DNA from: Candidatus Omnitrophota bacterium
GTDB taxonomy: Bacteria; CAIJMQ01
Reading direction: 5' to 3'
Length of the DNA: 64,000 nucleotides
Assembly: GCA_018812925.1 (NCBI GenBank)
Contig: JAHJCU010000005.1
Span: forward strand, 207,706-271,705
A program made the position numbers and the translations under genes. Under the pieces are notes generated by a model. The model ran no database searches. It was not told the DNA's origin and worked only from the letters and a program-made list of their open reading frames with translations. Below are positions 44,650 to 53,085 of the stretch, one piece after another (positions within the stretch are counted from its first letter, which is position 1; every line of letters starts with the position of its first letter).

Positions 44650-44670
44650 CTCAATTTAAGGAGTTTTTAA

Positions 44671-45174
44671 ATGGACAAAAGCTGGATAGACCAATTGAAA
44701 TTTAAGGACGATGGACTGATGCCTGCAGTTATTCAGGATTATGCCAATGGACAAGTATTGATGGTTGGATATATGAATAAAGAAGCTGTTAAATTAACTC
44801 TTGAGAGTGGATTGGTGCATTTTTATTCCCGCTCAAGACAGAAAATGTGGAAAAAAGGGGAAATTTCAGGACACATTCAAAAGGTTAGGGAGATATTATT
44901 AGATTGTGACGAAGATACATTGCTTATAAAAATAGAACAAGAATGTGCAAGTTGTCACAAAGGTTATAGAACCTGTTTTTATAGAAAAGTGAACTCTGAC
45001 GGCAGTCTTGAAACAATAGAAAAGAAAATTTTCGAACCAAAAGACATTTACCTGCGCACCAGTCCCGACGTGGCGTCGGGACGATGCGGGGTTTCGCCTT
45101 CAAAAAAAAAGAATTTAGATTGGGGAGGCTTCACAAATAATGGAATTGACACAAGAAATGTTGAGGGATATTAA
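44671..45174 (+). CDS. hisI: Phosphoribosyl-AMP cyclohydrolase with odd C-terminal tail
   Basis: 167 residues; the enzyme's core is about the first 110. PAVIQDYANGQVLMVGYMN near 13, HFYSRSRQKMWKKGE near 50, LLDCDEDTLLIKIEQ, and the zinc/metal Cys CASCHKGYRTCFYR near 92. Third step of histidine synthesis. After EPKDIYL the frame reads through a perfect 9-bp hairpin (45062-45082) into an unrelated tail of about 40 residues that overlaps the next gene by 35 bases. The natural stop appears lost by repeat insertion. No hisE domain. Confidence 0.9.
   Translation: MDKSWIDQLKFKDDGLMPAVIQDYANGQVLMVGYMNKEAVKLTLESGLVHFYSRSRQKMWKKGEISGHIQKVREILLDCDEDTLLIKIEQECASCHKGYRTCFYRKVNSDGSLETIEKKIFEPKDIYLRTSPDVASGRCGVSPSKKKNLDWGGFTNNGIDTRNVEGY
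45062..45082. repeat. Perfect hairpin inside hisI 3' coding region
   Basis: GTCCCGACG, loop TGG, CGTCGGGAC. GC-rich compared with its surroundings. Confidence 0.75.
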
Positions 45175-46027
45175 ACCTCAAAAAGATTTTTTCATAGGTG
45201 TGGATTCCGATGGTTGTGTTTTTGACACAATGGAGATAAAACAAAAGGAATGTTTTATTCCCAATACCATAAAATATTGGAATCTGCAGCCGATTTCTAA
45301 ATATGTCAGAGAGACAGAGGAGTTTGTAAATCTTTATTCAAGTTGGCGTGGTATGAATCGATTCCCTGCTTTATTAATGGTCTTTGACTTGCTCAAGGAT
45401 AGACCTGAGGTTTTGAAAAGAGAATTTAAAATGCCGGAAGTAGGTTCTTTGAGAGACTGGATAAAAAAAGAACCAAAGCTTGGGAATCCTTCTCTTAAGG
45501 ATATTGTGGAGGAAATGGGTGACGCAGTACTTAAAAAAACTCTTCAGTGGAGTGAAGCTGTTAATAAAGCAGTTTCTGAAATCGTTAAAGATATTCCACC
45601 CTTTTCCTTTGCGAAAAAATCACTTGTAAAAGCTCAAGAAAAAGCTGATTTAATTGTTGTATCCACCACTCCAAACGAAGCTTTAGAAAGAGAGTGGGAT
45701 GAACACAAATTAGCGCAATATGTAAGAGCTATTTGCGGGCAGGAGCTTGGTAAGAAACGGAAGCAGTTAGAGTTGGCGTCCGGAGGCAAATACAAAAAAG
45801 AACATATATTAATGGTGGGTGACGCTTTGGGTGATATGCAGGCTGCAAGAGAAAACGATGCTTTGTTTTATCCGATTAACCCCGGCAGAGAAGATGAAAG
45901 CTGGGAAAAGTTTTATAATGAAGCTTTAGATAGATTTTTTGCTGAAGAATATGCAGGGACCTATGAGTTGAGACTTATAGGAAAATTTGAGAAATATCTG
46001 CCAAGTATTCCGCCATGGAAAAAATGA
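45140..46027 (+). CDS. HAD-superfamily hydrolase
   Basis: 295 residues. HAD motif I GVDSDGCVFDT with D22 and D24; motif II VVSTTPNE near 172-179 (Thr/Ser); motif III lysine in the KKRKQLEL region; motif IV MVGDALGDMQAA near 228. A large helical cap (about 60-150) sits between I and II. Cytosolic phosphatase or phosphotransferase of unknown substrate. GGAGG lies 12 bases before the ATG, inside the hisI tail. Confidence 0.85.
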   Translation: MELTQEMLRDIKPQKDFFIGVDSDGCVFDTMEIKQKECFIPNTIKYWNLQPISKYVRETEEFVNLYSSWRGMNRFPALLMVFDLLKDRPEVLKREFKMPEVGSLRDWIKKEPKLGNPSLKDIVEEMGDAVLKKTLQWSEAVNKAVSEIVKDIPPFSFAKKSLVKAQEKADLIVVSTTPNEALEREWDEHKLAQYVRAICGQELGKKRKQLELASGGKYKKEHILMVGDALGDMQAARENDALFYPINPGREDESWEKFYNEALDRFFAEEYAGTYELRLIGKFEKYLPSIPPWKK

Positions 46028-46045
46028 GGAGTGTAAAATAATCAT

Positions 46046-47263
46046 ATGAACTGGTTACCGATTGTTACATTGTTTGCGGGTTTTATTTTGGGGCTGGTTG
46101 TTGCATTTGTAATTAGGTTAATGCATGTAAAATCAGCAGGAGAAGGCGAAACTGAACGTAAGGCTGCCATGGATGCCATCATAGAAAATATTAAAGCAAG
46201 TTTTGGAAGCTTATCTCTTGATGCTCTTAAAAAATCCACTGAAGAATCCCTTAAATTATCGAAAGAAATCTTAGGCAGGGAAAGGGAAGTAAATGTTAAG
46301 GAATTAAACGAGAAAAAAGGTCTTATTGACCTACAACTGAAGAATATGACTACTAAGTTAGAAGATGCATCTAAACTTATGAAAGCACTTGAGAAAGATA
46401 GAGAAAATAAATTCGGAGAGCTTACTGAGCAGCTTAAAAAAGCCGGCGAACAAACTAAATATCTTACGGAAACAACTGTTACTCTTCGTGAAGCATTATC
46501 AAGCACAAAAGCAAGAGGACAATGGGGCGAAAGAATGGCAGAGGATGTGCTGCGGCTTGTTGGTCTTATTGAAAATGTTAATTACGAAAAACAAAAAGCG
46601 GTTGATGAGGGGCGTACAAGGCCTGATTTCACTTTTTTCTTACCCAATCATCGGAAACTTAATATGGATGTTAAATTCCCTTTGGATAATTATATGAAGT
46701 TTCTGGAAGCTGATTCAGTGTCCGATAAAGCAAACTTTCGCAACAATTTTTTAAAGGATGTTAAGGCAAGAGCCAAAGAGATTACAACCCGTGAATATAT
46801 CAATCCGGAGAAAAACACGGTTGATTGTGCGCTTTTATTCATTCCTAATGAACAGGTTTATGCCTTTATAAATGAACAGGATCGTTCAATTATTGATGAA
46901 GGACTTAATAAAAAGATAATTTTTTGTTCGCCTATGACTCTTTATGCAATTTTGGTAGTTATCCGTCGGGCGGTTGAAAATTTTGCGATGGAAAAAACTT
47001 CAAACGAGATACTTTCTTTGTTAGGCGAAATCAAAAAACAATGGAGTGCATTTGTCGGGAAAATGGAGATGATGGGCAAGCGCATTGCAGAAGCACAGAA
47101 AGAATACGATTCTCTTGCTACTACTAGAAAACGTCAGCTTGACAGGTCTTTTAATAAGATTGAAGAATTAAGCAAACAGCGCGGGTTGCCGATAGAGTCC
47201 ACGGTTAAAGATGTAGAGGCGTTGTCTTTAGTTGAAGAAGAAATTAAAGAGGAGGATATTTAA
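46046..47263 (+). CDS. rmuC: RmuC family DNA recombination protein
   Basis: 405 residues. One N-terminal membrane helix (about 3-23), coiled coil about 30-145, then the RmuC nuclease-like domain (about 155-330): RGQWGERMAEDVLRLVGLIE, RTRPDFTFFLPNHRKLNMDVKFPLDNY, and FIPNEQVYAFI. The PDxxF..DxKFP pattern resembles PD-(D/E)xK folds. In E. coli RmuC suppresses inversion at short inverted repeats, of interest given the palindromes in this window. Confidence 0.94.
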   Translation: MNWLPIVTLFAGFILGLVVAFVIRLMHVKSAGEGETERKAAMDAIIENIKASFGSLSLDALKKSTEESLKLSKEILGREREVNVKELNEKKGLIDLQLKNMTTKLEDASKLMKALEKDRENKFGELTEQLKKAGEQTKYLTETTVTLREALSSTKARGQWGERMAEDVLRLVGLIENVNYEKQKAVDEGRTRPDFTFFLPNHRKLNMDVKFPLDNYMKFLEADSVSDKANFRNNFLKDVKARAKEITTREYINPEKNTVDCALLFIPNEQVYAFINEQDRSIIDEGLNKKIIFCSPMTLYAILVVIRRAVENFAMEKTSNEILSLLGEIKKQWSAFVGKMEMMGKRIAEAQKEYDSLATTRKRQLDRSFNKIEELSKQRGLPIESTVKDVEALSLVEEEIKEEDI

Positions 47264-47272
47264 AAACAAGGT

Positions 47273-48112
47273 TTATTTTGAAAGCTCTTTGCTTCTCTCT
47301 TCCGCTTTTTTGATTGCCTCTATCAGAGTTTCTTTCCATTTTTTACTCTTTAAGACTTTAAATGCAGTTTCAGTTGTGCCTTTAGGAGAGGTTACTCTTT
47401 GTCTTAGGTTAGTGGGACACTCTCCTTTTTCTATCATTTTTGCTGCGCCAATTATTGTCTTAACAGAAAGAGTTTTCGCTTGTTCTTTTGTAAGCCCTAA
47501 CTCAATTCCGGCCTTGGCCATTGCTTCTAACATATAGAATACATAAGCAGGTCCTGAACCGGAAATAGCCGTGACAGCATCTAACTTTTCTTCTTCTAAT
47601 TTAATCACTTTCCCTAAACTTCCCAAAATTTTTACCACTACGCCTTCTAACATTTCTGCTATTGTTTTATTTTCTTTTGATACCGTTGCTGATACGGCAT
47701 AAGCAGATATTCCTTCGCCTATTAAAGCAGGCAAATTGGGCATCACTCTTATTATTGGTATTGTTTTTTGAATGATTTTTTCTATAAACGATATCTTTAT
47801 TCCTGCAGCTATTGATATTATCAAGTGTGAATTGTTCAAAAAAGGAGATATTTCTTTGAGCAGTGCTTCCATATCCTGTGGTTTTACCGCAAGTATTATT
47901 ACAGAGGAGTTTTCAATTAAAGATTTATTGTCTTTGGCGGAATTAATTCCCTGATGTTTATTTTTTACGAATTGGAGTCTTTCTTCCTGTTTTTCGCTTA
48001 TAGTTATATGATTTTTATCAAATATATTCTTCTTTAATAATCCGGCCAGCGAAGCTTCTCCCATATTGCCACAGCCGATTATTCCAATCCTTATATTTTT
48101 TATATCAAACAA
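47273..48112 (-). CDS. proC: Pyrroline-5-carboxylate reductase
   Basis: 279 residues. Rossmann motif IGIIGCGNMGEASLAGLL at 8-25, AVKPQDMEALLKEI near 76, IIRVMPNLPALIGEGISAY near 116, and the signature ISGSGPAYVFYMLEAMAKAGIELGLTKEQA near 170. Makes proline from P5C. The start codon is TTG at 48112, fixed by AAGGAGG 6 bases upstream. Own promoter at 48137-48165. Tail-to-tail with rmuC. Confidence 0.95.
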   Translation of the reverse strand: MFDIKNIRIGIIGCGNMGEASLAGLLKKNIFDKNHITISEKQEERLQFVKNKHQGINSAKDNKSLIENSSVIILAVKPQDMEALLKEISPFLNNSHLIISIAAGIKISFIEKIIQKTIPIIRVMPNLPALIGEGISAYAVSATVSKENKTIAEMLEGVVVKILGSLGKVIKLEEEKLDAVTAISGSGPAYVFYMLEAMAKAGIELGLTKEQAKTLSVKTIIGAAKMIEKGECPTNLRQRVTSPKGTTETAFKVLKSKKWKETLIEAIKKAEERSKELSK

Positions 48113-48136
48113 GATTTGCCTCCTTTTAATAAACAG

Positions 48137-48165
48137 ATTCTATCACCCCTGAACTGTTCTATCAA
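48137..48165 (-). promoter_or_regulatory. Promoter of proC
   Basis: Minus strand: TTGATA, 17-bp spacer, TAGAAT, then a leader of about 20 nt with AAGGAGG. Confidence 0.65.
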
Positions 48166-48178
48166 TCGCTTCTTCTGA

Positions 48179-48184
48179 TATAAT
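48179..48184 (+). promoter_or_regulatory. -10 box divergent from proC, likely for maf
   Basis: TATAAT 176 bases before the maf ATG, with the double hairpin of 48279-48348 in between. Confidence 0.4.
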
Positions 48185-48278
48185 CTCTTATTCGCCTTTA
48201 CAAAAGATCTAAACTGTTTTGTTTTATTCAAAGAAGGCGAAACAAAATGGCGGTTGCTGTGACTATACTGGCGGATAA

Positions 48279-48348
48279 CCCCCGTCGCTTTGATTTGCGG
48301 AGCAAATCAGAGGGGGTAAATCAATGTACCACGGGCGTAATCCCGTGG
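48279..48348. repeat. Two GC-rich hairpins upstream of maf
   Basis: Hairpin 1: CCCCC outer, TGATTTGC-GGA-GCAAATCA, GGGGG outer (48279-48316). Hairpin 2: CCACGGG-CGTAAT-CCCGTGG (48329-48348). Confidence 0.75.
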
Positions 48349-48360
48349 GCTTCATTAAAA

Positions 48361-48978
48361 ATGGAAATAATTCTTGCGTCTGCTTCTTTACAAAGAAAAG
48401 AACTTCTAAAGAAAATTATCAGAGAGTTTAAAATTGTTCCTGCCGATGTCGATGAAAATATTGCTGTTAATCAAAGTGACTTTCCCAAGATTGCAGAAAA
48501 ACTTGCCTTAAAAAAAGCGGAGGTAATAGCAGGGAAATATCCTAAATCGCTTGTTATAGGAGCTGATACTATTGTAGAAATGGGTGGTAGAATCTATGGC
48601 AAACCTAAAGATGATATGGAAGCCGTAGAAATTCTAAAAGAACTCAAGGGAACCGTTCAAAGAGTTATAACAGGCATAGCTGTTCTGTGTAAAGAAAAAA
48701 ATATTTGTCTCGTAGACTCTGGAATAACCCAAGTAAAAATGAAAAATGATATAAGTGATGAAGAAATAGAAAATTATGTAAAAAGCGGCGAAGGAGAAAA
48801 TAAGGCGGGAAGTTATGCGGTTCAGGAGGAAGGTGACAAATTCATTGAATGGATGAAGGGCGATTATTATAATGTGGTGGGATTGCCTTTAAGAAAACTT
48901 TCCAAAATGCTAAAAGAAGCAAAAGTTCAATGGAATTTAGAAATCAATTTAATATACAATAAAAACAATGGCAGATAA
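48361..48978 (+). CDS. maf: Maf-like nucleoside triphosphate pyrophosphatase
   Basis: 205 residues. Starts MEIILASASLQRKELLKKI; active-site VDENI near 33 and GADTIVEMGGRIYGKPKD near 67, plus SGEGENKAGSYAVQEEG near 145. Hydrolyses non-canonical or dTTP/UTP-type nucleotides (housekeeping). A longer frame from 48247 reads through the double hairpin and is rejected because family homology starts exactly at 48361. The next gene overlaps by 11 bases. Confidence 0.93.
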   Translation: MEIILASASLQRKELLKKIIREFKIVPADVDENIAVNQSDFPKIAEKLALKKAEVIAGKYPKSLVIGADTIVEMGGRIYGKPKDDMEAVEILKELKGTVQRVITGIAVLCKEKNICLVDSGITQVKMKNDISDEEIENYVKSGEGENKAGSYAVQEEGDKFIEWMKGDYYNVVGLPLRKLSKMLKEAKVQWNLEINLIYNKNNGR

Positions 48979-50830
48979 TAAATTTAGAATTATCCGTATC
49001 GGTCTTTTGTTTTTGCTATTCATTATTCCCCTTGGAAGATTTCCTATATCTTTCTCGGAATCTTTGAATTTGCCGCAACTTATAACAGTTTACGCTATTT
49101 TTTTATTGCTTCTTTTTATTTATTGGATGTATATTGTTTCATTTAAAGAAAAAAGTAATTTCGTTAAAACCAACTCCCTATATATTCCTTTGGGATTGTT
49201 TTTTCTATGGAGCGTATTGTCATTGATATGGACCGTAAGCATCCCTGCGACTTTTACTCAAGTTTACTATTTTCTATTTTATTTGCTTGCCTTTTTTATC
49301 TCTTTCAATGTAGTAGAAAATGACAAAGATAGAAAAAAATTCCTTGAGGTTTTATTGTTCTCCGCTTTAATAGTATCTATTTATGCAATACATCAGTATT
49401 TTTGGGGATTGGAAGAGACACGGCAATATCTTCAAATGTATAAAAATGAAATAACACTTGCTGGTTCCGGTAATTTTATGTCACGGCTAAATACAGATAG
49501 AGCATTTTCAACATTTCTATATCCCAATACTTTAGCCACGTTTCTTATGATGGTTTTTCCTTTCTCAATTTTTTGCGCTATCTTTTATTCAAAAACAGGA
49601 GCTCATAAAAGTCATGTTCTTGCTGTAAGAGGGCTTTCTTTTATTTTATCTTTGCTTATTCTCTTTGCATTTATGCTTACATTCTCTAAGGGCGGAACAG
49701 TTGTTTTAATTCTTTCTTGGCTTTTGTTTTTGCTGTTTAAAGTTCCTAAATCGCGCAAGATAATAGCGGTTATCGGTTTTGTTTTTTTGCTCGCTTTTAC
49801 AATATTTTATGTATATAACGATGACTATATCGAAAGTAAATTACAGCCGGTCAAAGCTTCTTCAAGAGTAAGAGGGGAGTATTGGCGGGCAGGTTTAGAA
49901 ATGCTCAAAGAAAAACCTCTTGTTGGTTTTGGGCTGGGCAGTTTCGGTAGAATTTATGCAAAGTATAAATTGCCCAAAGCCGAAGAAACGCAGATGGCTC
50001 ATAACGATTTTCTTCAAATATGGACAGAACTTGGGGCTGTGGGATTTTTAATATTCTTAAATATTTTTATCTTTTACTTCAGGCAAATGAATCGACAAAT
50101 AAAAAAAATCGACAATCTCTCATCAATTCAGAAGGTCTTTATTTGCGGAGGGTATGTTTCAGTTCTATCTTTTGCATTTCATTCTTTGGGAGATTTTAGT
50201 TTTTATGTTTTTAACGTTCCTGCCATTCTTTTTATGATTATGGGTGTTTCGTTGAGCATAAATTGCGAAGAGAAAAAAGTTAAAAACAAAAAATTACTCT
50301 TTGCTCCCTTATTTGTTGTGACAGTTTTTATTATTTTCTTGCTTTTTAGAGTTTTTGCAGCCGAAGGACATTATTCAAACGCGATGAACTCTGATAATTC
50401 AGATGAAGCTATAAAGGAACTCAAACTTTCCGTTCATTATTTACCTTTCGGGGAAAGTGAATACAGAATAGGCTACCATTATATTTTAAGCCAACTTTAT
50501 AAACAAAAAATGTTTCAGGAAAGAAAAGATTTTACTCCAGCAATAATCGAGCATTTGAATCAAGCTATAAAATATGACAAGTGCCGTTCTCTTTACTACA
50601 GGGAATTGGCTTGGATAAGTTTATTTAAAAATGATAAAGAAAAAGCGATGGAATACATAGAAAAAGCAATTTCTTGCTATCCTACTAATGGAGTTAATCA
50701 TCTCGTGATGGGGGATATTTATATAGCTATAAATAAGAAAGATGAAGCATTAAGAGAATATCAAATAGCCTTGGAGTATGATGTCTCTCTGAAAGAAGGA
50801 ACAGACAAGAGAATACAAGAGCTTAAATAA
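48968..50830 (+). CDS. O-antigen ligase/polymerase-like membrane protein with C-terminal TPRs
   Basis: 620 residues. About 12 hydrophobic segments (about 8-460) including the Wzy_C/WaaL-type motif RGEYWRAGLEMLKEKPLVGFGLGSFG near 300 and AHNDFLQIWTELGAVGF near 345, then a periplasmic TPR region (about 475-620, EAIKELKLSVHYLPFGE, KEKAMEYIEKAISCYPTNGVN, KKDEALREYQIALEY). Likely attaches or polymerises surface glycan; in some phyla this shape glycosylates proteins. Overlaps maf by 11 bases. Confidence 0.88.
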   Translation: MADNKFRIIRIGLLFLLFIIPLGRFPISFSESLNLPQLITVYAIFLLLLFIYWMYIVSFKEKSNFVKTNSLYIPLGLFFLWSVLSLIWTVSIPATFTQVYYFLFYLLAFFISFNVVENDKDRKKFLEVLLFSALIVSIYAIHQYFWGLEETRQYLQMYKNEITLAGSGNFMSRLNTDRAFSTFLYPNTLATFLMMVFPFSIFCAIFYSKTGAHKSHVLAVRGLSFILSLLILFAFMLTFSKGGTVVLILSWLLFLLFKVPKSRKIIAVIGFVFLLAFTIFYVYNDDYIESKLQPVKASSRVRGEYWRAGLEMLKEKPLVGFGLGSFGRIYAKYKLPKAEETQMAHNDFLQIWTELGAVGFLIFLNIFIFYFRQMNRQIKKIDNLSSIQKVFICGGYVSVLSFAFHSLGDFSFYVFNVPAILFMIMGVSLSINCEEKKVKNKKLLFAPLFVVTVFIIFLLFRVFAAEGHYSNAMNSDNSDEAIKELKLSVHYLPFGESEYRIGYHYILSQLYKQKMFQERKDFTPAIIEHLNQAIKYDKCRSLYYRELAWISLFKNDKEKAMEYIEKAISCYPTNGVNHLVMGDIYIAINKKDEALREYQIALEYDVSLKEGTDKRIQELK

Positions 50831-50895
50831 GCATAGCGAGAATTTGCAAGAAGTCTCGGTTTCTGGTTTAATTGAACTCGAAAGAGAGTGTGAAA

Positions 50896-51336
50896 ATGAT
50901 AAAAATTTTAGTTATTCACGGTCCAAATCTTGATCTATTGGGCGAAAGAGAACCTAATGTTTATGGAAAAGACACCCTAGAAGGCATAAATTCGCTTTTA
51001 CAAAAAGAAGCAAAAAAGAATGACATAGAGCTTAAAACTTTTCAGTCAAATTCCGAAGGCGATATTGTCAATTGCCTAGGGGATAACAGGAAGTGGGCTA
51101 AAGGTATAATCATAAATCCTGCCGCTTATACTCACACGTCGGTTGCCATAAGAGATGCGGTTAAGGCTTTAAATATACCGACTGTAGAGGTGCATTTATC
51201 CAACATTTATGCAAGAGAAGAATTCCGTCACAAATCTCTTATTGCTCCCGTAGCAGTTGCTACAATATCCGGTTTTGGAAAACAAAGTTATGTATTGGCT
51301 TTATACGGGCTATTAAGTTTAATAAAAACCCTTTAG
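50896..51336 (+). CDS. aroQ: Type II 3-dehydroquinate dehydratase
   Basis: 146 residues, usual length. HGPNLDLLGEREPNVYG (7-23, with catalytic Tyr), FQSNSEGDIVN near 48, INPAAYTHTSVAIRDA near 74 and VEVHLSNIYAREEFRHKSL near 98, all family signatures. Third step of the shikimate pathway. The ATG at 50896 is preceded by GAGAG at 7 bases; an upstream in-frame TTG at 50872 is not needed. Confidence 0.96.
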   Translation: MIKILVIHGPNLDLLGEREPNVYGKDTLEGINSLLQKEAKKNDIELKTFQSNSEGDIVNCLGDNRKWAKGIIINPAAYTHTSVAIRDAVKALNIPTVEVHLSNIYAREEFRHKSLIAPVAVATISGFGKQSYVLALYGLLSLIKTL

Positions 51337-51377
51337 AGAAATGTATTTTCTTTCTAATGGGATAAAAAGGACAAAAA

Positions 51378-52724
51378 ATGGCTAAATTGTGGGAAAAAGA
51401 TTACCGTCTTCTCAATGATATAGAAGAATTTACTGTGGGCGAGGACTATATACTGGATAACGAACTTGTAAAAGCGGATGTTTTTACAAATATTGCGCAG
51501 GTTAAGATGTTAAATTCGATAGGAATATTGAATAAGCAAGAGACGTCTAAACTCCAAAAAAGTTTAAAAGAAATAATCAAGTTATGGGAGAAAGGTGAAT
51601 TTAAAATAAGTCGCGAACAAGAAGATGTGCATACTGCTGTAGAAAATTACTTGACTAAAAAATGTTGTTCTGTGGGCGCAAAAATTCATATCGGCCGCTC
51701 AAGAAATGATCAGGTAATTTCGGATTTAAGACTCTATTCCAAAGAAAAACTTTTATCTTTAGGTGAACCGCTTCTGGCTTTAATCGAAACACTATTGAGA
51801 TTTGCCGACAAACATAAAAATGTTCCCATGGTGGGATATACACATTCCCGCAAAGCTATGCCTTCATCTGTTGGCTTATGGGCGGCATCTTTCGCGGAAT
51901 CTCTTGTAGACAATTTAAGAATTTTGAGAGCAGCCTATATTCTTAATAACCGCTCTCCATTGGGTTCGGCTGCGTCTTACGGCAGTAATCTTGAAATTGA
52001 CAGAGAACTTTTAAGGGAATTATTGGGTTTTGAGAAAATACAAAATAACGTTCTCTATGTAAATAATTCAAGAGGGAAAATTGAATCAATAATACTATTT
52101 GCTTTGGTGCAGGTTATGCTTGATTTGTCTAAATTGTCCGAAGACCTTATTCTTTTCACAAGAGAAGAATTCGAATATTTCACATTGCCCAGGGAAGTTC
52201 TTTTGGGTTCATCAGTTATGCCTCAAAAAAGGAATCCGGATGTCTTAGAGCAGGTCAGAGCAAGATATGTGCAGGTCCAGTCTTATCTTTTTACGGTTCT
52301 TAATATTCTCAAAGGTTTACCTTCAGGTTATAACGGTGACTTGCAATTGACAAAGGAGCCTCTTATTAAAGGTTTCCAAATTACTAAACTTTCATTAGTA
52401 GTGATGGATATATTGGTAGGCAAATTAAAAGTAAACGAAAACAAACTCGTCAAAGGTTTTAGTAAAGAGGTCTTTGCTGCCGATGAAGCCACAAAACTTG
52501 CAAAGAAGGGGATGCCGTTTCGTGAAGCTTATAAAAAAGTATCCAAAGATTTGGATAAATTGGGCAAAATAGACCCGTATAAAAATATAAAAGAGAAAAA
52601 ATATCAAGGAGCGACGGGGAATCTTTCTTTAGAAGAAAATAAAAAACAAATCAATATCTATAAAAATCTTATATCAGAACAAAAAAAGAAATTGAAAGAA
52701 GTAAAAAATAGGTTATTAAGATAG
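51378..52724 (+). CDS. argH: Argininosuccinate lyase
   Basis: 448 residues. AEDVHTAVE-type REQEDVHTAVENYL near 80, HIGRSRNDQV near 105, NRSPLGSAASYGSN near 190 and the fumarase-superfamily signature GSSVMPQKRNPDVLE near 275. Releases fumarate and arginine. No argG nearby. A/T-rich leader, weak AAAGGAC. Confidence 0.96.
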   Translation: MAKLWEKDYRLLNDIEEFTVGEDYILDNELVKADVFTNIAQVKMLNSIGILNKQETSKLQKSLKEIIKLWEKGEFKISREQEDVHTAVENYLTKKCCSVGAKIHIGRSRNDQVISDLRLYSKEKLLSLGEPLLALIETLLRFADKHKNVPMVGYTHSRKAMPSSVGLWAASFAESLVDNLRILRAAYILNNRSPLGSAASYGSNLEIDRELLRELLGFEKIQNNVLYVNNSRGKIESIILFALVQVMLDLSKLSEDLILFTREEFEYFTLPREVLLGSSVMPQKRNPDVLEQVRARYVQVQSYLFTVLNILKGLPSGYNGDLQLTKEPLIKGFQITKLSLVVMDILVGKLKVNENKLVKGFSKEVFAADEATKLAKKGMPFREAYKKVSKDLDKLGKIDPYKNIKEKKYQGATGNLSLEENKKQINIYKNLISEQKKKLKEVKNRLLR

Positions 52725-52740
52725 GGTTTTGTTTCAGGAA

Positions 52741-53067
52741 ATGGCAAAACAAATTATAGTAATCGTAATAACGCTTTTTGTGGCTATTTGTATACTTGAA
52801 ACAATCACTTATCCATTAATAGTTCCACCTCATGCAGAGCGTGCTTGGTATCATATTGCTCCGTTAGCATTTATAGGTCTGATAGTTGGAATTCCTGTAG
52901 TTATACTCACTGTTAGTTTAGGTATGTTAGGCATGTCAAATTCCTTTATCCAAATGATTTCATTCCTCGCGTTGATTTTATGGTGCTATTGGGTTTATAG
53001 GATATGTTACCGGTGTATAGTTAAAAGAAATATGCAACGGAGAACAAAAGAAAAGGTTTCATCGTGA
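52741..53067 (+). CDS. Small three-helix membrane protein
   Basis: 108 residues. Hydrophobic segments about 4-22, 38-60 and 72-92, ending in a basic tail (VKRNMQRRTKEK). The ATG is preceded by AGGA at 2 bases; an upstream in-frame TTG at 52729 is possible. No family recognised. Follows argH by 16 bases and faces mutL. Confidence 0.55.
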   Translation: MAKQIIVIVITLFVAICILETITYPLIVPPHAERAWYHIAPLAFIGLIVGIPVVILTVSLGMLGMSNSFIQMISFLALILWCYWVYRICYRCIVKRNMQRRTKEKVSS

Positions 53068-53085
53068 CATTTAAAATTTCCCCTC

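Noticed and set aside
48247-48360. 38-residue N-terminal extension of Maf
   Set aside because: Encoded by two hairpins; family homology begins exactly at the ATG at 48361.
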